From: an uncultured Oscillospiraceae bacterium
Lineage (GTDB): Bacteria > Bacillota > Clostridia > Oscillospirales > Acutalibacteraceae
Assembly (NCBI GenBank): GCA_900547105.1
Contig: URFL01000004.1
Coordinates: 124,001-188,000, forward strand
Direction of reading: 5' to 3'
DNA: 64,000 nt
Position numbers and translations under genes: made by a program. Shown in pieces: positions 8,697-17,239 of this stretch (position 1 is its first letter; each line of letters begins with the position of its first letter). The notes below the pieces were generated by a model. It did not search any database. It saw only the letters and a program-made list of their open reading frames with translations, and had not been told where the DNA came from.

Positions 8697-8804
8697 GCGT
8701 AAACACCTTTACGCAGGCATTTGCAGGCAGCAGTTAGCCTAAACTAATTTTTTGAGCTTGACTGCCCGCCCATCAACATGGGAGCGCCCCGGCGCTTCAA
8801 AAAA
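8697..8804 (+). ncRNA. Highly structured 5' leader, possible riboswitch or attenuator
   Basis: Between the promoter and the DUF6110 ribosome binding site lie four successive potential hairpins. GCGTAAA pairs with TTTACGC (8697-8714). An outer GGCAG/CTGCC pair encloses GTTAG/CTAAT and a run of six T. CCCAT pairs with ATGGG, and AGCGCC with GGCGCT just before the coding start. This is far more structure than an ordinary leader. I could not match it to a riboswitch class I know; a metal-responsive RNA would suit the downstream P1B-type ATPase. Confidence 0.45.
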
Positions 8805-8818
8805 CGGAGGTATCATAT

Positions 8819-9106
8819 ATGAGTATGGGATGCAAATTGGGACTTTTCGCAGGCGGCGTTCTGTTTGGAACGGCGGGGCTGAAAATTTTGAGCAGCCGCG
8901 AAGCCAAAAAGGTATATACGCAAGCCACGGCTGCCGCTCTGCGCGCGAAGGATGAGGTCATGACCAAGGTGACCACCATTCGCGAAAACGCCGACGACAT
9001 TTTGGCCGATGCCAAGGAGCTGAACGACAAGCGCGCCGCCGAGGACGAAGTGATCGACGATTGTGCGTGCGAGGCGTGCGAAACCGTCGAGGACGCGGCG
9101 GAATAA
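8819..9106 (+). CDS. DUF6110 family small protein
   Basis: 95 residues: a short N-terminal hydrophobic/glycine segment (KLGLFAGGVLFGTAG), a charged helical middle (REAKKVYTQATAAALRAKDEVM) and an acidic tail with a CACEAC cluster. The pattern matches the DUF6110 family, which I recall as commonly encoded next to P-type metal ATPases, as here. The C-terminal Cys pair in an acidic context could bind metal, making this a candidate accessory protein or metal donor for the ATPase; that role is inference. CGGAGG sits 8 nt before the ATG. Confidence 0.8.
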   Translation: MSMGCKLGLFAGGVLFGTAGLKILSSREAKKVYTQATAAALRAKDEVMTKVTTIRENADDILADAKELNDKRAAEDEVIDDCACEACETVEDAAE

Positions 9107-9137
9107 GCGACCGGTTCCAAGCAAAATATGTTCTTTG

Positions 9138-9171
9138 GAGGAGTCGCTGATTTCGGCGACTCCTCTTTTTT
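9138..9171 (+). terminator. Intrinsic terminator or attenuator between DUF6110 and ATPase genes
   Basis: A perfect 10-bp stem (9138-9147 with 9156-9165) with an 8-nt loop is followed by six T (9166-9171). The ATPase ribosome binding site GGAGG (9172-9176) begins right after the T-tract. Termination here would uncouple the ATPase from the shared promoter, so partial read-through or regulation is expected. Confidence 0.8.
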
Positions 9172-9184
9172 GGAGGCAACCCTG

Positions 9185-11308
9185 ATGAAATGCAAAATCC
9201 TACATACCTCGCGCGGGCGGATGCGGGTGCATCTGTGTCTGGCGCATATGTCGCTGCGCGAGGCGGATGTGCTGGAATATTATCTGCGCACGGTGGACGG
9301 CGTGACCGGTGTACAGGTGTTCGACCGCACCTGTGACGCGATCATCACCTATACCGTCCCGCGCGACCGCGTAACCCGTGCGCTGGCGGCGTTTTCGTTT
9401 GCCAAAGCCGAAGCGATGGATCTGGTGCCGGAGCACACCTCCCGTGCCATCAACCGCGAATACGAGGACAAGCTGATGATGTCGGTCGCGACCCGCATGG
9501 CTTCCAAGCTGTTTTTGCCGATGCCGGTACGGTCGGTGATCGCGGTTTTCCGCGCGGTACGCTATATCAAAGCCGGGCTGCGTTCGCTGCTGCACGGCAA
9601 GCTGTCGGTGGCGGTGCTGGATGCCACCGCCGTTACGGTATCGCTGCTGCGGCGCGACTTTGCATCGGCGGGCTCGGTCATGTTTATGCTGGGGCTGGGC
9701 GAATTGCTGGAGGATTGGACCCACAAGAAATCCGTGTCCGATCTGGCGGGCGCGATGTCGCTGAATGTGGACAAGGCATGGCTGCGCACCGACGGTCAGG
9801 ATGTGCTGGTGGCGGTCAAGGACATCCAGCCGGGCGACCAGATTGTCATCCGCACCGGCAATATGATCCCGCTGGACGGCAAAGTAGTAGATGGCGAAGC
9901 GATGGTCAATCAATCCTCGATGACCGGCGAATCGCTGCCGGTGCGCAAGGGTGTGGGCAGCTACGCCTACGCCGGCACGGTGGTGGAAGAAGGCGAATGT
10001 GTGATTGCCGTGGACAAAGCGTCCGGCGGCGGACGCTACGACCGCATCGTCAAGATGATCGAGGATTCGGAAAAGCTGAAATCCACTGCCGAGGACCGCG
10101 CCGCACGGCTGGCGGACCGGCTGGTGCCGTATACACTGGGCGGCACGCTGCTGACCTATCTGCTGACCCGCAACATCACCAAAACGCTGGCGGTGCTGAT
10201 GGTGGACTTTTCCTGTGCGCTGAAGCTGTCCATGCCGGTCACGGTGCTGTCCGCCATGCGCGAAAGCAGCCACCACCACATCTCGGTTAAGGGCGGACGC
10301 TTTTTGGAAGCGGTCGCCAAAGCGGATGTGATCGTGTTTGACAAAACCGGTACGCTGACCTACGCTGCACCCAAGGTGGCGGAGATCGTGACCTTTGGCG
10401 GACGTGCAGAAAACGATATGCTGCGGCTGGCTGCCTGTTTGGAGGAGCACTACCCCCATTCGCTGGCCAACGCCGTGGTGGAGGAGGCCAAGGCGCGCGG
10501 ACTCAACCACGAGGAATACCATTCGCATGTGGAATATGTGGTCGCGCACGGCATTTCCAGCACCGTGGAGGGGCATAAGGTCGTGATCGGCAGCTATCAT
10601 TTTGTGTTCGAGGATGAGCAATGCTGCGTGCCGGAGGACGAACAGGACAAATTCGCGGCGCTGTCCGACGAATATTCGCATCTGTATCTGGCGGTGTCCG
10701 GCGTGCTGCGAGCGGTGATCTGCATCGCTGATCCGCTGCGGGCAGAAGCCCGCGACGCGATTCGCGCGCTGCACGAGCAGGGCATTTCCAAAATCGTGAT
10801 GATGACTGGCGACAACAAAAAGACCGCAGCGGCGGTCGCCAAAGCGGTCGGCGTGGACGAATACCACGCCGAGGTGCTGCCGGAGGATAAAGCCAACTTT
10901 ATCCGCAGCGAGCGCGCCGCCGGGCATACGGTCATTATGGTGGGGGACGGTGTCAACGACACCCCTGCCCTATCCGAAGCGGATGCCGGTATTGCGGTCA
11001 CATCCGGCGCGGCGATTGCCAAAGAGATCGCCGACATCACCGTGTCGTCGCACGATCTGTTCCAGCTGGTCACGCTGCGCCGCCTGAGCCAGGCGCTGAT
11101 GGCGCGCATCGACCGCAATTATCGTTTTATCGTGGGGTTCAACTGTATGTTGATTCTCGGCGGCGTGGCGGGGGTGCTGCAGCCGACAACCTCGGCGTTG
11201 CTGCACAATATGTCCACGCTGGGCATCAGCGTACGCAGTATGACCAATTTGCTGCCGGAAAAAGCACAACCACAGCCGGCACAACGAATGGCAGACGGCA
11301 TCGCATAG
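9185..11308 (+). CDS. Heavy-metal P-type (P1B-like) ATPase with atypical transmembrane metal motif
   Basis: 707 residues from ATG 9185, the first start after GGAGG; a longer ORF begins inside the upstream hairpin. An N-terminal domain of about 100 residues has an HMA-like look but no CxxC. P-type hallmarks are complete: MTGES (about 246), phosphorylation site DKTGTLT (Asp about 386), TGDNK and GDGVNDTPALS (about 587). The usual CPC in the metal-path helix is replaced by DFSCALKLSMP (about 340-350), and the HP locus reads HYPHSLA. It should export a cation; the motif differs from classical Cu, Zn or Cd pumps, so the metal cannot be assigned. Confidence 0.9.
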   Translation: MKCKILHTSRGRMRVHLCLAHMSLREADVLEYYLRTVDGVTGVQVFDRTCDAIITYTVPRDRVTRALAAFSFAKAEAMDLVPEHTSRAINREYEDKLMMSVATRMASKLFLPMPVRSVIAVFRAVRYIKAGLRSLLHGKLSVAVLDATAVTVSLLRRDFASAGSVMFMLGLGELLEDWTHKKSVSDLAGAMSLNVDKAWLRTDGQDVLVAVKDIQPGDQIVIRTGNMIPLDGKVVDGEAMVNQSSMTGESLPVRKGVGSYAYAGTVVEEGECVIAVDKASGGGRYDRIVKMIEDSEKLKSTAEDRAARLADRLVPYTLGGTLLTYLLTRNITKTLAVLMVDFSCALKLSMPVTVLSAMRESSHHHISVKGGRFLEAVAKADVIVFDKTGTLTYAAPKVAEIVTFGGRAENDMLRLAACLEEHYPHSLANAVVEEAKARGLNHEEYHSHVEYVVAHGISSTVEGHKVVIGSYHFVFEDEQCCVPEDEQDKFAALSDEYSHLYLAVSGVLRAVICIADPLRAEARDAIRALHEQGISKIVMMTGDNKKTAAAVAKAVGVDEYHAEVLPEDKANFIRSERAAGHTVIMVGDGVNDTPALSEADAGIAVTSGAAIAKEIADITVSSHDLFQLVTLRRLSQALMARIDRNYRFIVGFNCMLILGGVAGVLQPTTSALLHNMSTLGISVRSMTNLLPEKAQPQPAQRMADGIA

Positions 11309-11327
11309 AAAAGTTTTGAAAAAGCTC

Positions 11328-11356
11328 TTGACATTTAAGCGCCGATATGGTAAAGT
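11328..11356 (+). promoter_or_regulatory. Sigma-A promoter for tRNA-Ala
   Basis: TTGACA (11328-11333), 17-nt spacer, TAAAGT (11351-11356), placing the start of transcription a few bases before the tRNA. Confidence 0.75.
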
Positions 11357-11373
11357 ATAACCCGTTCCGATAC

Positions 11374-11449
<76 letters not shown>

Positions 11450-11454
11450 GAACA

Positions 11455-11488
11455 AAGACCGTGTAGCTTACAAGCTGCACGGTCTTTT
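11455..11488 (+). terminator. Intrinsic terminator of tRNA-Ala
   Basis: A 15-bp stem with one G-U pair (11455-11469 with 11472-11486) and a 3-nt loop, running into TTTT. Confidence 0.85.
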
Positions 11489-11523
11489 CGTTTGTGTGCA
11501 GAAAAGCCAGAAAAAGCGACGAC

Positions 11524-11560
11524 AGAACAAGAGCCCGGTGTTGAACCGGACTCTTGTTCT
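11524..11560. repeat. 16-bp inverted repeat in a gene-free stretch (11491-11760)
   Basis: Arms of 16 nt (11524-11539 and 11545-11560) pair at 15 of 16 positions around a 5-nt loop. A proper T-run is missing on either side (CTTTGATT on the plus strand). I see no gene between 11491 and 11760; reading frames there are tRNA-overlap artefacts. The hairpin may be a second terminator or a structured RNA. Confidence 0.6.
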
Positions 11561-11763
11561 CTTTGATTCCCTTCTGGAGAGTGGCGCACGGTAGCAGGAG
11601 AGCTGACACCACCAGACGCGCTGCTTTCATTTTTATTATTCACTACATCTAGCTATTTACAATAGATTTTGACCTTTTTATAGAAATTTGCATCCCAAAT
11701 CGACATTTCGCACCACAGCCCATTTGGATATATAGAATGCGGAACAAACGGTGAATTTCGGTG

Positions 11764-11816
11764 TTGACATTTGGGAACCGTTGCTATATAATGAAACAGC
11801 GTTATGAAACAGTGTT
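11764..11816 (+). promoter_or_regulatory. Promoter of the TetR/ABC operon with a direct-repeat operator candidate
   Basis: TTGACA (11764-11769), 17-nt spacer, TATAAT (11787-11792), both perfect. Over the transcription start, a 13-nt unit ATGAAACAGYGTT occurs twice head to tail (11791-11803 and 11804-11816, one mismatch). This is where an autoregulating TetR protein would bind to block RNA polymerase. The binding is inference; the repeat is seen. Confidence 0.75.
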
Positions 11817-11839
11817 ATTGATAAAAAGGAGGCGGTTGC

Positions 11840-12466
11840 ATGGCCAAACAGATTGCGGGCGTGGCGGAGCGCATTATCGCAGCCGCCACACAGGAGTTTC
11901 TCGACAAAGGCTATGTCGATGCCTCTCTGCGCACCATTGCCGCGGCGGCGGACACCAGCACCAACTCCATCTATGTCCGCTTTGGCGACAAGGAGGGGCT
12001 GTTCTCCGCCATTGTCGAACCGGCTTTGAACGAAATGATCGAACAATTCATCCACATTCAAGAGCAGTTTCACCAGATGTCGCCTGATGAACAGGCCGAG
12101 CGGATGCCAAAGTATGCCGACGGTGGCACCTCCGCGCTGGTCGATTATATGTACGAGCATTTGGACGAATTCCGCTTGCTGCTGGACGCGTCCTACGGCA
12201 CACGGTTTCACAATTTTGTGGACGAGCTGGTGCGTATCGAGGTGGAATATACCTACAAATACATGGCGGCCGTCGGTTACTCCGATAGGTGCGGCGATGC
12301 CATGACCGAAAAGCTGCTGCATATCGTGACCACCTCCCGCTTTGAAAGCCTGTTCGAGATCATCCGCCACGGTATGAGCCGCGAGGAGGCATCCGAATAC
12401 ATTGCACTTTTAAGCCAATATCACCGCGCCGGATTTTTGGACATTTTCGGCAGCGACAAGCAGTAA
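11840..12466 (+). CDS. TetR/AcrR family transcriptional regulator
   Basis: 208 residues. The N-terminal helix-turn-helix is typical: ERIIAAATQEFLDKGYVDASLRTIAAAADTS with the recognition part TNSIYVRFGDKEGLF (to about residue 58). The C-terminal ligand-binding domain is family-specific. AAAAAGGAGG lies 8 nt before the start. It is the first gene of a unit with two ABC half-transporters, so it most likely represses them and responds to their substrate. Confidence 0.92.
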   Translation: MAKQIAGVAERIIAAATQEFLDKGYVDASLRTIAAAADTSTNSIYVRFGDKEGLFSAIVEPALNEMIEQFIHIQEQFHQMSPDEQAERMPKYADGGTSALVDYMYEHLDEFRLLLDASYGTRFHNFVDELVRIEVEYTYKYMAAVGYSDRCGDAMTEKLLHIVTTSRFESLFEIIRHGMSREEASEYIALLSQYHRAGFLDIFGSDKQ

Positions 12467-12475
12467 CTCATCTAC

Positions 12476-12530
12476 AAAGGTTGCCGGAAACGGCAGCCTT
12501 TCCATATGCGCGGCGGTTAGCTGCCGCTAA
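12476..12530 (+). promoter_or_regulatory. Hairpin and palindrome between TetR gene and ABC genes
   Basis: An 11-bp stem with a GAAA loop (12476-12501, one G-U) follows the TetR stop but has no strong T-run, so it may cut only part of transcription. Next comes a palindrome TTAGC-TGCC-GCTAA (12517-12530) inside a wider GCGGC/GCCGC repeat, 20 nt before the next start. It could be a second TetR operator or an RNA structure setting the ratio of regulator to transporter. Confidence 0.45.
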
Positions 12531-12550
12531 TTCATAGGAGGTAAGCGTTT

Positions 12551-14293
12551 ATGAAAGAAAAAAGCCCGGTCGGACGCATTTGGGAGCTGGGTGAATCCGA
12601 GCACGGCAAGCTCATCACCGCGGTCATTCTCGCCGTGGTGGGCGTTGCCTGCGGCATGGCGCCCTATTTTGCTGCAGCGAAAATCATCGTCTTGCTGCTG
12701 GCAGGAGAAACCGCATTTTCGGCGTATCTGCCGTGGCTGCTGACCGCCCTCGCCGGATTTCTTCTCCGCACAGTGCTTTACAACAGCGCGCTCGGTCTGT
12801 CCCACAAGGCAACTTTCAACATCCTGAAAACTATCCGGCAGCAGATGCTCGCCAAGCTGCCCCGTCTGCCGCTCGGCACCGTGATGGACACCCAAAGCGG
12901 CAAGCTCAAGGAAACCATCGTTGACCAAGTGGACGGTATGGAAACCACACTGGCGCATCTGTTCCCCGAAATGACCGCCAACATTGTTGCTCCGGTGCTG
13001 ACGGTGGTGTATCTGTTTGTTCTGGATTGGCGGCTGGCGCTGTTGTCGCTGGTGGTATTCCCCATCGCTTTTGTGTTTATGATGATGGTGATGGGCAACT
13101 ACGCCAAGGATTACGAGGGCGCGGTCAAGGCGACCACCGATATGAGCAACACCATGATCGAATACATCAACGGCATTGAGGTCATCAAAGCGTTTAACCA
13201 AGGCAAAGTGTCGTATACCAAGCTCACCGACAAGGTGCGCGCCAACGCGCAGTATTACTACGATTGGATGCGCCGCAGCCAGCTGGGGATGTCAATGGCG
13301 TATGCTTTCTTCCCGGCGCAGATGCTCACGATCCTCCCCCTCGGCTGGGTGTTTTATACCCACGGCACGCTCACGGCGGACACCTTTGTAACGGTCATCA
13401 TTCTGGCGCTCGGTATGGCGGCACCGATCGTGGCGGCGTTCAACTTTGTGGATACGCTGGCGCAGGTCGGTACCACCGTTGCGCAGGTGGACGACATTTT
13501 GAACGCAGAGGAACAGCAACACGGCGACCGGTGCGTGGAATTCGTCGATCACAACATCGAGGTCAAGCATGTATCCTTCGGCTACCATGACGATAAAGAG
13601 ATTTTGCACGACATCAGTCTTTCGGTTCCACAAAACCGCATGACGGCGCTGGTCGGACCGTCCGGCTCGGGCAAATCAACGCTTGCCAAGCTGATCGCCG
13701 GTTTCTGGGATGTAAAGGACGGTTCCATCACCATGGGCGGGCACGATGTGAAAGCCATCCCGCTGACCCAGCTATACGATCAGATCGCTTTTGTGTCGCA
13801 GGACAACTATCTGTTTGACGACACGGTGCGCGAAAACATCCGCATGGGACGGCGGGACGCGACCGATGCCGAGGTGGAAGCCGCGGCACAAAGCGCCGGC
13901 TGCACCAGCTTTATCAACGATTTGGAAAACGGCTTTGACACGGTCGTCGGCGGAGGCGGCGCGCACCTGTCCGGCGGTGAGCGGCAGCGCATCGCCATCG
14001 CCCGCGCGATGCTAAAAAACGCGCCCATCATCATTCTGGATGAAGCGACCGCCTATATCGATCCCGAAAACGAGGCGGTCATTCAACAAGCGGTGGCGAA
14101 GCTGGTGGCTGACAAAACGGTGATCGTGATCGCTCACCGGCTATCCACCATCACCGACGCAGACAACATCGTCGTGGTGAACAACGGACACATCGAAGCA
14201 CAAGGCAGCCACGAAACGCTGCTGAAAAGCTGCGCCCTCTACAACGACATGTGGCAGGCGCATATCGGAGCAAAGGACGGTGACGCAGAATGA
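12551..14293 (+). CDS. ABC exporter half-transporter 1 (permease-ATPase fusion)
   Basis: 580 residues. An N-terminal six-helix ABC_membrane domain (about 15-310) is fused to an ATPase domain with Walker A GPSGSGKST (about 370), signature LSGGERQR (about 475), Walker B IIILDEAT with catalytic Glu, and the switch His in IAHRLS. AGGAGG precedes the ATG. It overlaps the next half-transporter by 4 nt, so the two form a heterodimeric exporter for drugs, peptides, lipids or siderophores. Both ATP sites keep their catalytic residues, unlike many heterodimers with one degenerate site. Confidence 0.93.
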   Translation: MKEKSPVGRIWELGESEHGKLITAVILAVVGVACGMAPYFAAAKIIVLLLAGETAFSAYLPWLLTALAGFLLRTVLYNSALGLSHKATFNILKTIRQQMLAKLPRLPLGTVMDTQSGKLKETIVDQVDGMETTLAHLFPEMTANIVAPVLTVVYLFVLDWRLALLSLVVFPIAFVFMMMVMGNYAKDYEGAVKATTDMSNTMIEYINGIEVIKAFNQGKVSYTKLTDKVRANAQYYYDWMRRSQLGMSMAYAFFPAQMLTILPLGWVFYTHGTLTADTFVTVIILALGMAAPIVAAFNFVDTLAQVGTTVAQVDDILNAEEQQHGDRCVEFVDHNIEVKHVSFGYHDDKEILHDISLSVPQNRMTALVGPSGSGKSTLAKLIAGFWDVKDGSITMGGHDVKAIPLTQLYDQIAFVSQDNYLFDDTVRENIRMGRRDATDAEVEAAAQSAGCTSFINDLENGFDTVVGGGGAHLSGGERQRIAIARAMLKNAPIIILDEATAYIDPENEAVIQQAVAKLVADKTVIVIAHRLSTITDADNIVVVNNGHIEAQGSHETLLKSCALYNDMWQAHIGAKDGDAE

Positions 14294-16020
14294 TCGAAGC
14301 ATTCCGCAAAATCTGGCGTTTCGCCGGAAAAGAAGCAAAGAACATCAACAAATCTGTGGCAGTAGGCTTTTTGAACGCAGTGCTGCAAATGTTTCAGGTT
14401 GCCGCCATTTACTTTGTGGTGCTGGCGCTGACGAATGGCGACAAAGGCGCCAAAACGGCATGGCTCGCGCTGATATGCGAGCTGGTCGCCATCTTTGGCG
14501 GCGCAGTGAGCGCCAATTTTTCCAAAATGCTGCAAACGCACGCGGGCTATTTTATGGCGGCGGATCGCCGCATCTCGATCGCGAACCGGCTGAAAAGTGT
14601 GCCCATGGGCTTTTTCAACGACAACAGCCTGGGGCAGTTGTCCGGCGTATGCACCACCGTTGTCGGCAGCATCGAAAGCATGGTGCCGATGGTGCTGGTG
14701 AACATTCTGGGGGGACTGATTACCACCGTGGTCTTTGCGCTGCTGATTCTCCTCTTTGACTGGCGCATCGGGCTGATCGTGCTGGTGGGCATTGCGTTGT
14801 ATCTGTGCGCGGTGTCCGCTATGGAAAAGAAGTCCGCTGTCATCGCGGGCGATACGCAAAAATCACAGACCGCGCTGATCGAAGCCGTTTTGGAAACGAT
14901 CCAGGGTATGAGCGTGGTCAAATCCTTCAATCTCATCGGCAAAGGAGACAAAAAGCTGCAGGACGCTTTGGAATACAACCGCCGCAGCAATGTAGATGTC
15001 ACCAATATCCTCACCCCCTACACCGCGCTGCAGGAGGCGGTGCTGCAAATCGCTAGCGTGGGCATGATGCTGGCGGCGGTGCTGCTGTGGATCGGGGGCG
15101 GAATGAGCCTCGCCACCGCGCTGATGGTGCTGGTGATGTCGTTTTTGGTGTTTAACCAGATCAAAGCGTTCGGCATGGGTGTATCCATGCTGCGGATGGC
15201 AGCAGCGGCGATCGACCGCACGGTGGAAACCGAGAACATGCCGCGCATGGACGAGCACGGCAAGGCGCTGACTCCTGCCAAACACGACATTGTGTTTGAC
15301 CATGTGAACTTTTCATATGAGCAAAAGCCGGTTTTGCGCGACATTTCAGTGACGCTGCCGGACAAAACCACCACCGCCATCATCGGCCCTTCCGGCAGCG
15401 GCAAAACCACCTTCTGCAACCTGATCGCGCGGTTTTGGGATACGGACAGCGGCAGCGTGACCATCGGCGGACACGATGTCAAGGAGTATACGCTGGAATC
15501 GCTGATGAACCAAATCAGCATCGTGTTCCAAAATGTCTATCTGTTCGCCGATACGATCGAAAACAACATCAAATTCGGCTGCCCGAACGCGACCCACGAA
15601 CAGGTGGTGGCGGCTGCCAAAGCCGCCTGCTGTGACGATTTCATCGACGCATTGCCGGAGGGCTACCAAACCGTCATCGGCGAAGGCGGCGCAAGCCTTT
15701 CCGGCGGCGAGCGGCAGCGGCTGTCCATTGCCCGCGCGATGCTGAAAAACGCCCCTATCGTCATTTTGGACGAAGCGACCGCCAATGTCGATCCGGAAAA
15801 TGAGGATCGGCTGCAAAAGGCGATCGAGGCGCTGACCCGCGACAAAACCATCCTCATGATCGCACATCGGCTAAAAACCGTGCGCCATGCCGACCAGATC
15901 CTTGTCATCGACCACGGCCGTCTGGTGCAGCAAGGCCGGCACGAGCAGCTGATAGCCCAGCCGGGCATTTACGCCGATTTTATCGGCGGCAAAAAGCAAG
16001 CCGTCGGCTGGAAGCTGTAA
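14290..16020 (+). CDS. ABC exporter half-transporter 2 (permease-ATPase fusion)
   Basis: 576 residues with six membrane helices (about 15-300) and an ATPase domain: Walker A GPSGSGKTT (about 367), LSGGERQR (about 472), Walker B IVILDEAT, and IAHRLKT. It starts at the ATGA overlap with the first half and is followed by a strong terminator, closing the TetR-ABC-ABC operon. The substrate cannot be read from sequence; TetR control suggests induction by the exported compound. Confidence 0.93.
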   Translation: MIEAFRKIWRFAGKEAKNINKSVAVGFLNAVLQMFQVAAIYFVVLALTNGDKGAKTAWLALICELVAIFGGAVSANFSKMLQTHAGYFMAADRRISIANRLKSVPMGFFNDNSLGQLSGVCTTVVGSIESMVPMVLVNILGGLITTVVFALLILLFDWRIGLIVLVGIALYLCAVSAMEKKSAVIAGDTQKSQTALIEAVLETIQGMSVVKSFNLIGKGDKKLQDALEYNRRSNVDVTNILTPYTALQEAVLQIASVGMMLAAVLLWIGGGMSLATALMVLVMSFLVFNQIKAFGMGVSMLRMAAAAIDRTVETENMPRMDEHGKALTPAKHDIVFDHVNFSYEQKPVLRDISVTLPDKTTTAIIGPSGSGKTTFCNLIARFWDTDSGSVTIGGHDVKEYTLESLMNQISIVFQNVYLFADTIENNIKFGCPNATHEQVVAAAKAACCDDFIDALPEGYQTVIGEGGASLSGGERQRLSIARAMLKNAPIVILDEATANVDPENEDRLQKAIEALTRDKTILMIAHRLKTVRHADQILVIDHGRLVQQGRHEQLIAQPGIYADFIGGKKQAVGWKL

Positions 16021-16033
16021 CCCCGACATAGGC

Positions 16034-16072
16034 AAAAGCCCGTGCAGTCGTGAAGGCTGCGCGGGCTTTTTT
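16034..16072 (+). terminator. Intrinsic terminator of the TetR/ABC operon
   Basis: Stem AGCCCGTGCAG (16037-16047) with CTGCGCGGGCT (16057-16067), extended by A-T pairs and followed by T6. Confidence 0.9.
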
Positions 16073-16084
16073 GGTGAAGCGGAC

Positions 16085-16113
16085 TTGTCCGGTTTTCGGA
16101 TGCGTGGTATACT
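16085..16113 (+). promoter_or_regulatory. Sigma-A promoter for the LOG-family gene
   Basis: TTGTCC (16085-16090), 17-nt spacer, TATACT (16108-16113). Confidence 0.75.
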
Positions 16114-16164
16114 GGTGCACAAAGCGGTATACGGCATCGAAAACGGGACAAAGGAAGTGGAACG

Positions 16165-16701
16165 ATGAATATTACGGTATATTTGGGAGCGAACGCGGGA
16201 AACGATCCCGCCTTGCGCACGGCGGTGCAGGAGCTGGGGCATTGGATCGGTGAAAACGGTCATGCGCTGATTTACGGCGGTTCCAAATGCGGGTTGATGG
16301 GCGAGATCGCCCACAGCGTTTTGGAATCCGGCGGCACTGCCACCGGCGTGGAACCGGCGTTTTTTGTGGAATCGGAGCTGCAGTATGACGGATTGACCGA
16401 GCTGATCGTGACCCGGGATATGGCGGAGCGAAAAGCCAAAATGATCGAGCTGGGCGATGCGTTCATCGCGTTTCCCGGCGGCACAGGCACCTTGGAGGAG
16501 ATCGCCGAGGTGATGTCTATGGTATCGCTGAAGCATCTGGACGCGCCGTGTATACTGTATAACCTGAACGGTTATTACGACAATTTGAAAGCGCTGCTGG
16601 CGCACATGATCGAAAAGGAACTTTCCTCGCCGCGGCGGCAGCAGGGCATCTCGTTCGCGGACAATCTCGACCAGATCAAACAGATATTAACCCCCCGCTA
16701 A
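16165..16701 (+). CDS. LOG-family (TIGR00730) nucleoside 5'-monophosphate phosphoribohydrolase
   Basis: 178 residues, the usual family length. A Rossmann-like fold with GGSKCGLMG near residue 38 and the hallmark FPGGTGTLEEIAE (PGGxGTxxE) near 107-119. The family cleaves the N-glycosidic bond of nucleoside monophosphates, including cytokinin riboside phosphates in plants and some microbes; bacterial substrates are often uncertain. It stands alone between its own promoter and terminator. The ribosome binding site is AAGGAAG. Confidence 0.88.
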   Translation: MNITVYLGANAGNDPALRTAVQELGHWIGENGHALIYGGSKCGLMGEIAHSVLESGGTATGVEPAFFVESELQYDGLTELIVTRDMAERKAKMIELGDAFIAFPGGTGTLEEIAEVMSMVSLKHLDAPCILYNLNGYYDNLKALLAHMIEKELSSPRRQQGISFADNLDQIKQILTPR

Positions 16702-16717
16702 CCGCGGTATACGCACA

Positions 16718-16753
16718 CCCCCGGGCAGCCAGTACGGCTGCCCGGGGGATGTT
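16718..16753 (+). terminator. Intrinsic terminator of the LOG-family gene
   Basis: A perfect 13-bp, very GC-rich stem (16718-16730 with 16736-16748) with a 5-nt loop, followed by ATGTTTG. The T-run is weak but the stem is strong. Confidence 0.75.
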
Positions 16754-16769
16754 TGTGTAAGGCGCTTCC

Positions 16770-17219
16770 CTATTTATGTTTCCAGATGTTGTCTAATCCG
16801 CTGCGGATATTTTGCAGCGCGCTGAAATCGAACGGCGTCACAGCGTGTTGTTGCGCGATGTATTCCATACGCGATATGGCACAGCTGATGCTTTTGGCTA
16901 ACTCCGTCCACGGGAATGTTTGGGAGGCTATTACCTGTAAGCGCTGCGGATGATGCGCATCGACTCCTTGAACCACCACCTCATCACCACGCCGGTCACA
17001 AAGCAGATAATACGGTCCATCCATAAAATACAGCTTAAAGCCTCCCCGCTCCCCGGGAATCTGTCCCAGCACCTTTTGCCCCCACATTGTCAAAACGGAT
17101 GTTGAAATATCGTCCCAATCTGCGCTGGGAAAATCAATACCGTTCAAGGTGGCAAAAAATCCACTGCAGATGTTGCTATCCGAAACGGACACATCACGAT
17201 CCTCAACAGAAATAAACAT
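16770..17219 (-). CDS. Uncharacterised soluble protein, last of a four-gene cluster
   Basis: 149 residues from the ATG at 17219, chosen because GGGGAG lies just upstream; a longer form from 17243 is possible. No signal peptide or membrane helix. It has a mixed alpha/beta pattern (for example GFKLYFMDGPYYLLCDRRGD in the middle). I do not recognise the family. Size, solubility and position in an AT-richer run of small unrelated genes resemble immunity-type or accessory proteins, but nothing proves this. Confidence 0.7.
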   Translation of the reverse strand: MFISVEDRDVSVSDSNICSGFFATLNGIDFPSADWDDISTSVLTMWGQKVLGQIPGERGGFKLYFMDGPYYLLCDRRGDEVVVQGVDAHHPQRLQVIASQTFPWTELAKSISCAISRMEYIAQQHAVTPFDFSALQNIRSGLDNIWKHK

Positions 17220-17239
17220 GGCGCTCCCCTTTTTTCGTG

